Both the position numbers and the translations under genes were made by a program. Below are positions 35,609 to 44,357 of a DNA stretch of 64,000 nucleotides, in pieces. This stretch comes from Pholiota molesta (lineage: Eukaryota > Basidiomycota > Agaricomycetes > Agaricales > Strophariaceae): NCBI GenBank assembly GCA_014925825.1, contig JACGCK010000210.1, positions 1 through 64,000 on the forward strand, read 5' to 3'. Position 1 is the first letter of the stretch. The number at the start of each line of letters is the position of its first letter. The notes beneath the pieces are model-generated. The model worked only from the letters and a program-made list of their open reading frames with translations. It was not told the DNA's origin and made no database searches.

Positions 35609-36002
35609 CATCACGAAAAACGATAATATCTCTGGAGAAATGTAGGTATCTCTAAAAGACACCTAGAGACACCTAGAGCACTGAAAGACCTCAGAGACAG
35701 AAAGATCTCTAGAGTTACGTTACCATTGAGGTGATTTACCCAGGTGTCTCTGGATGTCTCTGGGAGTCCTTAGGGAGTCTTTAGGGAGTCTTTGCAAACT
35801 CTTTGGAAGTTCCCAAAAGTATTCTTGGTTTCTTTCAGATTAGGTCTTTCTACCCTTGTCTTTGGTGCTTTGCTTAGACAACAATTGAATATGATAGTAG
35901 AATAGATTGTATTATTCTGTATAAGCTATAATACTCATGTTACTCTATGCACTATCTAATCTACATGACTTATCCATTGTTATATGCCACCACCATCATG
36001 TG

Positions 36003-36300
36003 CATCTGCCGCCCTCATGCTCCGCCACCCATGCACGTCCACCACCCGTGCACGTCCACCACCCATGCACGTCCACCGCCTGTGTGTGTCCACCGCCCGT
36101 GCACGCCCACCGCCCGTGCACGCCCACCGCCTTCTTGCTCCACTGCCCACGCATGTCCACCGCCCTCGCGCTCCATCGCCCGCACACGTCCACCGCCCTC
36201 GTGTGCCGCCGCCCTCACGCGCCCGCCCATCGTGTGCCTCCCCTGTTGTCTACCCTTGCGCTCCGCCATCCTCATGCTTTGCCGCCCTTGTGCTGGGCCG
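36003..36300. repeat. Minisatellite of CACGTCCACCACCCGTG-like units
   Basis: About 15 diverged units of roughly 18 bp lie end to end. ORFs across it are low-complexity by-products. Confidence 0.85.
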
Positions 36301-36439
36301 CATCATCGCGCTCCGCCGTTGTCATGCGCCTCCACTGTTTGCCCGTCCATCGGGCGCCACCGTTGTCGCCATCATCATGAGTGCCCTTGTGCGCATGCGC
36401 CGCCGTTGTCACGAGCCCCTGTCATGTGCCACCCTGTCG

Positions 36440-36790
36440 ATTTCCGGCCGTTGAAGGGGAGGGGCGCACGGCGAGAGGGAGGAGGAGGATGAGAGCGGCG
36501 GTGTGGGCGGTGACGTGGCATGCGCCGCCGACATCGCATTGCCAGCCCACAACCCTTGTTGGAGGGGAGGAGCACGCGGCAAGAGGGAGAGCGGCAGTGT
36601 GGGCGGTGTGGGTGGTGACATGGTGCATTGCCAGCCCACAACTCTTGTTGGAGGGGAGGGGCATGCGGCGAGAGGGAGGGGGAGGAGAGCAGTGGTGTGG
36701 GCGGTGGTGACCAAGCGGTGACGTGGCGCATTGCCGGCCACATCCCTCGTTGAAGGGGAGGGGCACGCGGCGAGAGGGAGGCGGCAGTGG
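36440..36790 (+). repeat. Motif array related to that of the fold-back element, four copies
   Basis: Copies of C(A/T)CGTTG(A/G)AGGGGAGGGG-type sequence, each followed by CACGCGGCGAGAGGGAG, occur near 36447, 36553, 36650 and 36748 with a period close to 100 bp. The last copy, CATCCCTCGTTGAAGGGG, is almost the motif of the fold-back element. Confidence 0.8.
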
Positions 36791-37310
36791 GGGGAGGAGA
36801 GCGGCGGCAAGAGGAGAGGCCCAGGGGGGAATGGCGAACTGGCGGATGTGATGGCACAGGTGGTGGTGCTGGCGCTAGCGTGTGCCACCCCGTAGTTCGG
36901 TTGTTGTGGGCGATGTGCGCGGTGACCTATCGGTGGTGACGTGGCGCGTGTCCCAGCGCTGACTCCGCCTGCAATGCATGGTAAGTTGACTGGAAGGATG
37001 AGGAGGCGACTTACCTCGTGCCTCTCCTGATGTGGACATCCACGTCGACGTCCCCCACGTCGTCATCACCAATCCCCGTCGCCGTCCACGTCATCGTCAT
37101 TCGCGTTGTCGTTCACGTCATTATGGGCGTTGTGGCTGGCGGTGGTGTCCGTGGTGTCATCCTGGAAACGAGTTGGTGGCGAGGGGGCGAGTTGAGGCTG
37201 GTGGTGGTAGTGGTAGAAGCGAAGAAAGGGAAAGACTTGGAAATTGTTCTAAGTCCCGCGCGCCATGCCATTAACAACATAGGGTACATTTTGTTATTAA
37301 ATGTTTAACA

Positions 37311-37397
37311 GACCTGTGGCTTAGTTGGTAACACGCCTTGTTGATGGTATATTACACGTGATGTCACTCGTTCGAATCTCGTTCAGTGCACTATTTT
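37311..37397 (+). ncRNA. tRNA-like / Pol III SINE-like segment
   Basis: TGGCTTAGTTGG (37317-37328) fits the Pol III A box and GTTCGAATC (37370-37378) fits the B box, about 50 bp apart. A T run follows at 37394. The D-arm and T-arm loops are tRNA-like, but the acceptor and T stems do not pair well, so this is not a working tRNA. A tRNA-derived SINE head or decayed tRNA is likelier. Confidence 0.45.
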
Positions 37398-37704
37398 TCC
37401 AAGGTCGCGTCAGGGGGCGTGAGAATTGCCTGGCAAGCTGAAAGTACTTTCGGTGTAATTTTCCCACTTCCTACGCTTTCTAAGCTTTGGGAAATGTTTG
37501 TACATTGGAAAGTAAGGGCTAAAGGGATTACTGATCTCTGAGCAACTAGGTATGGACCTCAGAACTCATTTGCATAGAAAGTAAAACTAAAGGCACTCTG
37601 AGAGCATGCTAGGCTGCTTTGGAGTGCTTTGGCATGCTCTGGCGTCTCTGGCATATACCTGGCTTACCTGGCTTGGCTCTAGCGCAAAGGCGTTTTTCGT
37701 GATG

Positions 37705-37880
37705 TGGTTGAAACCTTGCGCGACTAGACGGGCCTTCCGACGGGCGATCTCACCCTCTACGTCATATTTGAACCCGAAGATCCACTTTAATCCTATCACC
37801 TTCCGCCCGATCGGTCGTTCGACCTTGCTAAAAACCCCCCGTTTCCGCATTACTTCCATTTCGGCCTCCATTGGGGGTAA
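37705..37880 (-). pseudogene. Copia RT N-terminal part
   Basis: The frame encodes MEAEMEVMRKRGVFSKV...GLKWIFGFKYDVEGEIARRKARLVAQGFN, the usual start of Copia RT. A TAA at 37881-37883 separates it from the integrase part upstream. Confidence 0.85.
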
Positions 37881-39025
37881 TTAGAGATCAGCATGTTGCA
37901 TGGCGTCCTCGTAAGAGCGCGGCAGGTACGTCTCTTTGTCCGCGTTGACGAGAAGCGCTAGGTATTCATCCAGGTCGGCCTGAAACGTAGCCATGTGCGC
38001 CTGTTGAAATTCGACCGCGTCCAAGTCCAGATCGTACCCAGGCTGGGTGATAGCCTCTGGATATGCGAGTTTTGCGGTTGGTCGTGGATCGTTCGCCCAA
38101 TCATCTCCACGATCCCTCGCTTCCGCCTCTCTCGTCGACGATTCTGCCGAATCGAGCGCCGCGGCTGTGGGCCGACTTACTCGTGCAGAGCGGCGGGGTA
38201 GAGGGGGTAAGACAGGTGCCGGATTAGCCACGTTGAAAAGTTGTACGTTCGGCGGCCTCGGATTTGCTGGGGCTGTGGGTGTGGAGTGAAGGACGTCGGT
38301 TGGGCGGTGGCGAGGAGCGACGGGTTGTGGTTCATGGACAGCGCGTCCTGCGGGTGCCTGTTCAGGTACGTGGTCATTGGGCGCTTGCACGTTCTCGACG
38401 CCTGCGTGGTTGTCGAGATGTTGGGCGCCAGGCACATGATCCTCCTCAAATCCAAACACTGGTTCATCTCGGAGTTGCTCTTGGTCGAACAACGTGTGGT
38501 GTCCTGTTCCCTCTTCGAAAACCACGTTGCGCGCCTTGACGACGATACCAGTGTGGCGGTCAAGTAGCTTATAGGCGTCGCGTCCATAGTATCCGATTAG
38601 GGTGTATTTGATGGACGCCGAATCGAGTTTTGACGGGTTGATTTCTTTAGGCACCTTGGCATATGCGGCGGATCCAATGGGTCGTAGGTGGGAGACGTCC
38701 TGTCGTTTTCCGAACCATTTCTCCGCCGGGATTTGGCCTGGGTGGCGACGCGACGGCATGAGGTTGAGAGTGTAAATTACCGCTGCCAATATATCCGCCC
38801 AGTAGGAAGGGGCAAGTCCAGAGTCACATCGGACACTCCGCACCCCTTCGATTACCGTCCGGTTCGTGCGTTCGGGTACTCCATTGGCTGAGTGTGCGTA
38901 TGGTGCTGGCGTCTCAACAATAATTCCATGGTCCTTGCAATATTTGGTTAGAGCGTGGGTAAGGAATTCTTTTGCCATATCGAGGCGAAGGCGTTTGTGT
39001 ATGCAGTTCCGCCTCGACCTTATAT
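37881..39025 (-). pseudogene. Copia integrase C-terminal part
   Basis: The frame contains the second half of the integrase core (RLRLDMAKEFLTHAL, then YAHSANGVPERTNRTV with the catalytic Glu region) and a Pro-rich linker. A shift of one base near 39000-39025, in a CATACACAAA microrepeat, separates it from the core start encoded at 38990-41042. Confidence 0.85.
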
Positions 39026-41042
39026 TGTGTGAGTGCCTGGAGTACCGCGTCGCCGGATTTCTCGCCCAAGAAATATTCCTTCCGGAACGATGACCCTCCA
39101 TCGGTGAAAATCATCACGTATCGAGCTCCTCCACTCGATTGGACACGAGCAGGTCCCCACAGATCTACGTGAACTCGCTCGAGGACTTCCTTTTCAGGTA
39201 CGACACGCTCGTCATATGGTCTCGAGGTTTGCTTGCCGTAGATGCAGTCCTTGCACATCCCTAGATTTTCCTTCCCATCAACGATCTGAAGGCCATCCAC
39301 CAGGTTTTTGCTCGCCATCTCCTTGATTGTACGCTTCCCGAAATGGCAAAAGCGTCGATGCCATTGGTCGATGGACGTGGGTTTCTCGTGTGATTTTGCT
39401 GGCATAGCGGTGTGGCCCGGGGTAGCATTCGTGGTGCGTACTTCGTTAAACACGTACATTCCTTTCTCCTTGTTGACTGATAGGAAATGCTCTCCGCTAG
39501 GGTTCATCATTTTGCAGGCTCCCTTTCCAAACACGACTTCGAAACCAGCATCGTCGAATCGGCTGATGGATATGAGATTTGCGGCGAAATCGGGTGTATG
39601 TAGGCAGTTTGTCAGGGTTAAACTTGTCTGTAGATTCCCTGATTTGTACCACTTGATCACCGTGCCCTTTCCATGGATTTTGAAGCGTGCACCCCGGCTT
39701 GCTGCTTGGCCCTCCTGGTGCTCACTGAATGGTTCGTACGAGGAGAAATCGGATTTATTGACGAAGCAGTGGTTGCTAGCGCCGGAGTCTGCGTACGTCA
39801 AGGTATCTAGAGTGTCCGTATTTCCAATACTCATAGCTACCGTACCCCCATCCCGATCTGGTTTCTCCGGTATAGCAGTGACAGTGTATTCCGACTTTTG
39901 AGTCTTGTTCATCATGGATTCATATTCATGGACTGGACCCATGGGCACAATCGAGCGCATGATCGATTGGATGACTAGGGTGCTTTCGTCGATCAGCTCT
40001 GGCATTTCGTCCTCTGTGTCGACAGTCTCAGTCTTGACAGTTTCTTCAGGCTCCTCCGATCCATCGACGACCGCTGCTAGCGCGTATGCTGTCTCCACGG
40101 TGGCTGCATTTGCGACGGGTGGTGTGGAGGAGTTTGCAGCAGCTTTTGCCGCGGATCCGGTAGCGCCGCCTCTCTGCCCGAAACCAGGGGGAAATTGTCC
40201 TTCCTTTCCTCCACCCTTCCAGTAGCACTCCTCGATCGTGTGTCCTTTGCGCCCACAGATTGGATTGACGCAAACCTTCTTTTGGTAATTGGCCGATTTT
40301 GTGGAAGCCTTGAGCGTGATCGCTGATGTTCCAGGGGCCGATACATGACCAGTACGATTGACTCGGCTCCAGTGCTGCTCGAGGCGGATAATGGTGTCAA
40401 TCGACGATGGGGATGTGTGGAGGGTGGAGATGATGTTGTCCCATGACGGCGGCAGTGACGCGAGGATGATCTCTCGGAAATCGGCATCGTCTATCTTAGC
40501 GCCCACGGCGTTGGCTCGCTTGTGTTTGGTGTGAAGATCGGCTAGATGCGTGAGGAAATCTTCTCCATCGTTCAATCGAGCGCTTCTGAGTTCACGTTGC
40601 GCGTAGACTCTCGCGAGGTCGGTGGATGTCTTGTACCTGTCCTCCAGCAATTTCCAGGCCTCCGCTGCTGATCCGTCGGTTTTTAGACCTAGACCGGTTG
40701 GATTTTTGACGTTCTGGCGGATGGCAATGTGGCACCACGCGTCTCTCGTGTCCCATTCTTCCCATGTCGGGCTTTGGATGTCCAGGGTGTCTCCGTGGTT
40801 GTGGTTGTTGCCGCTGTAGTAGCGGCGGCGGCGGCGGCTGGTGTCGCAGGCGTGGGAGATGTGGTGGTTGGGGATGTCCCGGATATGGTAGGTTGAGAGA
40901 TGGTACCGTCGAGATAGCCTCGAGCGCCGCGGAGTCGACACGCCATGAGGATATTGTCCCTCCACTCGAGGTAGTTTGTCCCATCAAATTTCTTGTCATC
41001 TGGGAGTAGTGGCAGGGATAATCCGCTGCCTTTTGTGGTCAT
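39000..41042 (-). pseudogene. Copia gag, protease and integrase N-terminal part
   Basis: It begins MTTKGSGLSLPLL with the FDGTNYLEWRDNI gag motif, then shifts frame near 40790. It continues with the gag helix region (EAWKLLEDRYKT), a CX2-type knuckle remnant (CVNPICGRKGHTIEEC), the protease motif ADSGASNH, the GAG-pre-integrase motif (WHRRFCHFGKRTI) and the integrase core start (VHVDLWGPA). There are two frame changes in total. Confidence 0.87.
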
Positions 41043-41121
41043 TTTGTGTAGGGTCGCTGAGCCTAGCGATTGTCAGTGTCCGGGTATTCTGATTTAAAAA
41101 TTTTGCGCGGGGCCCATAACC

Positions 41122-41517
41122 TAAAGTTACGAGCGCAGGTGAGTAACTCAGACGGACACGATGGAGTGTAACGGCTGTATTTCACCTAAAGTTACGAGCG
41201 CAGGTGAGTAACTACGGTGAATATTAGTCTAGGTTATTTAAGCATAGGAAACATGAATACTGACCTCAGACGGACATGATGGAGTGTAACGGCTGAGGTG
41301 CAGGGAAAATTGCACAGTGCGATATGCACGCACACGGGAAGTTCCGCGCGCGGTGGCGTGCTACTGGCTAGTAGGTAGAAAATGGCACGCGAGTGAGCGG
41401 CCCGGAATGCTGGGTCTAAGTAAGTAGATAAGGAATGGAGGGCGCAAAGATAGAGAAAGAAAGTAAAAGAAATAAAAGAAATATGTATAGTGAGAGACAT
41501 GCCGGTTTACACCAACA
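41122..41517 (-). repeat. Copia 5' LTR (396 bp)
   Basis: It is the partner of 33835-34230, same length, with six CpG-type differences seen. Confidence 0.93.
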
Positions 41518-42651
41518 ACTAATTATACTGCTAAGCAGGTTGCAGAGTTGGTTTTTGCTGAGGTCTATAAACACCATGGTTTGCCTAGGATTATAGTCAG
41601 TGATAGGGATCCCTTGTTTACGAGTCACTTCTGGCAGGAGCTGCATAAGCTGATTGGTACTAAATTAAATATGTCGAGCGCTTTCCATCCCGAGTCTGAT
41701 GGCGCGACGGAGCGCGCTAATAAGACAATTGGGCAAATGTTACGAGTCAGTATTAGTCCAGATCAGAAAGATTGGGTTTTGAAGTTGCCTGCTATTGAGT
41801 TTGCGATTAATTCCGCGCGTTCGGAGAGTACGGGCTATGCGCCGTTTTTCTTGAATTATGGGTGTTTGCCACGATCGTTTATTTGGGACGCAGATAAGCC
41901 TGACGGCTTTCCGGGCGTGCGCGCATTCGCTAAAAAGATGCGTTCTGCGGTTATGCGTGCTCATGATTGTATCATTGCTGCACGCGTTAAGTCAGTTCGG
42001 AATGCGAACCGTAAGCGTATTAAGGCGCCGTTCGTGGTGAATGATTTCGTTTATATTTCTACTAAGAATATTTCTCTGCCTAAGGGAATGAGTCGTAAAC
42101 TGTCTCCTAAGTTTATTGGGCCATATCAAATTACGGAGGACTTTGGGAATCATTCTTTCAGGGTGAAATTGCCGGTTACTTTGACCAGGAGGGGTGTTCA
42201 TGATGTGTTCCATGCTTCGCTTTTGAGGATTCATGTGCCTAACGATGATCAATTGTTTCCTGGGCGCTTGGATACACAGATCTTTGACCTTGAAGATCTG
42301 GAGGGCGAGTGGATGGTTGAGAAAATTCTAGAACATAAAAAAGGAGGTAAAAGTGCTATGTTTAAGGTGTTATTTAAGACAGGCGACACTAGCTGGCTAC
42401 CTTATGATCAGCTGAGTCATCTGATCGCTTTAGAGCAATATTTGGAAGCTATGGGCGTCAGCGGAATAGACGCGCTCGTTGCTCCACCGACGGTGGACGA
42501 AAATTTTACGGCTGGAACGTCGATGGTTATTTTTGGTACTGAGCCCTCGGAAAACTATATAAAGGCTCAGGAAGGCGACGAGGCATCCCTCATCTTCATC
42601 CCAAACCACCATCATCGTCCTTATGAGCTCTTCCACCCCCACCAAGAGTAA
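41518..42651 (+). CDS. Gypsy pol, integrase C-terminal segment and chromodomain-like end
   Basis: The integrase core resumes (IIVSDRDPLFTSHFWQELHKL with the second Asp; FHPESDGATERANKTI with the Glu). The GPY-type domain follows (KFIGPYQI, HDVFHASLLR). A chromodomain-like module comes next (EWMVEKILEHKKGG...YDQLSHLIALEQYLEAM), which in chromoviruses directs integration to marked chromatin. The frame overlaps the start of the following ORF by 29 bases. Confidence 0.9.
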   Translation, partial: TNYTAKQVAELVFAEVYKHHGLPRIIVSDRDPLFTSHFWQELHKLIGTKLNMSSAFHPESDGATERANKTIGQMLRVSISPDQKDWVLKLPAIEFAINSARSESTGYAPFFLNYGCLPRSFIWDADKPDGFPGVRAFAKKMRSAVMRAHDCIIAARVKSVRNANRKRIKAPFVVNDFVYISTKNISLPKGMSRKLSPKFIGPYQITEDFGNHSFRVKLPVTLTRRGVHDVFHASLLRIHVPNDDQLFPGRLDTQIFDLEDLEGEWMVEKILEHKKGGKSAMFKVLFKTGDTSWLPYDQLSHLIALEQYLEAMGVSGIDALVAPPTVDENFTAGTSMVIFGTEPSENYIKAQEGDEASLIFIPNHHHRPYELFHPHQE

Positions 42652-43830
42652 GCGCGCGTCCAAAGCCGCCCAATCTGCCACCGCTTCCACTTCCACTCCA
42701 TCTCTCAACACATCCAATAACACTCCTTCTTCCTCTAAATCCATTGACAACGCTACCTCCAACCACACTTCCCGCCTCAACGACACCGACATCGCTCCTC
42801 CCGTTCCTTCTTCCGACTATATTCATTATTCTCCTACTTCTCCTGCTTCCTATTCTCCTGCCCCCCTGCTTATTCTTCCCTAAGTTCCCTTTCCAAAGTT
42901 CCCAACGTTTCTTCCAATCCCGAGCCTTCGAACATCGCTTCTACCTCTGCCAATACTCTCAGCCAGCTTCCATACACCGGTGCCGAGATGATCATGACGC
43001 CACAAGAAGCTTCGTCCAGCGCTTCTGTGATCGTAGGCCCGGCCCCGCAATCCGCGAACAATCCTGATGCTTCGGCAATCAACCATCAGTATCAGCATCA
43101 CGATCGCCAGCTCGACTTAGGCGCTCCAGGTACAGGGTCCGGTGACGTCGTTATGGTTGACCCTCCCGCGCCTACGCCTGTTCACACCCCCGCTCCGATG
43201 TACGCTGCCCAGTCCGTTCCCCAGACGCCTCAGGCTCCGGCTCTTGGGAATAACAACGCCGGCTTCTTCGCTCCTGCCCCCGCGGCCGCAGCACTGCCCG
43301 TACCCAACATCAACGCCTTGCAGACCGTTCCGGCGCTCAATAACCCGGTGCCTGGATTTTCGAAGCTCTTCTTCGGGGCTAATGGTGATTTCCTTCTCGC
43401 CTACCCGGACGGTCAAGTTCTCGAGGTTCCTGCGGCGTTACTCAAGGCGGTGCTCCGGTACGCATCCGAGCTTAACAATACCCGGGGCCATCCAGAGCGA
43501 CGTGTACGACTTGTCGAACCGTTCGGGTATCGCTATGTCGCACATGCGCTCAACGGAGATCCCCTTCAGCCGGCCAAGTTACCCATGATCCATTCCGACG
43601 GCTCGATTACTTACACTGGCGCGTACCCTCTACACGTGAACTATCCTCACCCGGAGCGTGTCAGGCAGGCGATGCAGCTCATAGACCTCTTTGGCGAGGA
43701 CGTCGACGCTGGATTGATCAATACCATTATTATGCGCGCGGCGGCTGAGAGCTTGGGAATTGGCAAGAAGCGCCGTGTTCCTGGGTCCGGGAGCGTTTCG
43801 TCTGCTATCAAGAAGCAGCGTAACTTTTGA
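42623..43830 (+). CDS. Extra ORF between Gypsy pol and the 3' LTR, unknown function
   Basis: The ATG at 42623 lies inside the end of pol in another frame. A Ser/Thr/Pro-rich N-terminus changes frame once at a run of six C (42861-42866) and then continues open to 43830. The total is about 400 residues. The second half is not low-complexity (SKLFFGANGDFLLAYPDG, GYRYVAHALNGDPLQPAK, NTIIMRAAAESLGIGKKRR) and ends in a basic, possibly nuclear-targeting tail. The position is where env lies in errantiviruses, but there is no signal peptide or membrane segment, so it is not env-like. I do not recognise it. Confidence 0.7.
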
Positions 43831-43896
43831 ACAAACTTCTTTTATTCAACGTTCTCTTCGTACGTATCTGATATTACACATCAGATGGAGGGCGTA

Positions 43897-44176
43897 TGTG
43901 ACGGATCACTAGCGACCTCACAGCACGACTCTTTATCTTATCTTATCTTATTGACTTAGAACTTTTTATTTGTTTCTTTCGTTTTGTTTACACTCCCCAC
44001 TCTCTCCATATTCCGAAAAACCTTATGTTTAAAAACTATCTAGTTATGACGTATTAGACATCCGTAGAGTATTTAAGGCCGACTTGGTGTACGTAGATAG
44101 TCGGCCTGGAATTCAGCTCTTCAACTGTCTTTTGGGTTCTCGTGTGGCAAGACTCGTGGGAACACGCCTTGTCACA
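43897..44176 (+). repeat. Gypsy 3' LTR (280 bp)
   Basis: It is the partner of 16867-17146. The preceding bases GATGGAGGGCGTA are the likely polypurine tract. TSD CCAAA follows directly. Confidence 0.95.
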
Positions 44177-44357
44177 CCAAACGAAAGGCCAACGAAAGGC
44201 AATGGGCTCGAGCGTCGACGACGGAGATGCGGACCGAGACTGCACGTGACTGAAAATTGAATGTGCCTGAGCCGGTGATTGTGGTTCTCTTCCTCCATCC
44301 ACCTCACATCGCGGCCTGATCCTCCTTCTCTCCTCCGTCCACCATATACCCTGCTGG

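Larger units (their letters stand above)
35609..37704. mobile_element. Terminal-inverted-repeat element inside Copia RT, non-coding
   Basis: Perfect 14-bp inverted ends CATCACGAAAAACG / CGTTTTTCGTGATG mark the boundaries. Removing the element plus one duplicated TG restores a continuous RT frame between the two Copia parts. The interior has no transposase. It holds a minisatellite (36000-36300), a motif array (36440-36780) and a tRNA-like segment (37311-37397). Confidence 0.75.
33835..41517 (-). mobile_element. Ty1/Copia retrotransposon inserted in the Gypsy integrase
   Basis: The 396-bp LTRs lie at 33835-34230 and 41122-41517, with the 5-bp target duplication ACTAA (33830-33834 and 41518-41522). 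On the minus strand the LTR starts TGTTGGTG and is followed inside by TTATGGGCCC, a likely primer-binding region. A purine tract (TTAGGGGAG) precedes the other LTR. The domain order gag, protease, integrase, RT, RNase H is Copia-type. The element is broken by frameshifts, a stop codon and the insertion at 35609-37704. Confidence 0.95.
16867..44176 (+). mobile_element. Ty3/Gypsy chromovirus-like retrotransposon, expanded by nested insertions
   Basis: The 280-bp LTRs at both ends are bounded by the 5-bp target duplication CCAAA (16862-16866 and 44177-44181). The coding order is gag, protease, RT, RNase H, integrase, chromodomain-like, then an extra ORF. Pol is interrupted at three places by other elements (21032, 27942, 33835) but continues in frame after each one, so the host element was coding-complete when hit. 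Without insertions the element would be about 9 kb. Confidence 0.95.

Noticed and set aside
35937..37274. Overlapping ORFs of 100-180 codons with His/Pro/Cys repeats
   Set aside because: They are produced by CACGTCCACC minisatellite and motif-array sequence inside a non-coding TIR element.
37311..37397. Functional tRNA gene
   Set aside because: A and B boxes fit, but acceptor and T stems do not pair and no proper anticodon arm can be drawn.
41234..41500. Pair of identical small ORFs (also 33947-34213) as genes
   Set aside because: They are frames within the two Copia LTRs.
42623..43830. Envelope gene in the Gypsy element
   Set aside because: The position fits, but there is no signal peptide, transmembrane segment, cleavage site or cysteine pattern.
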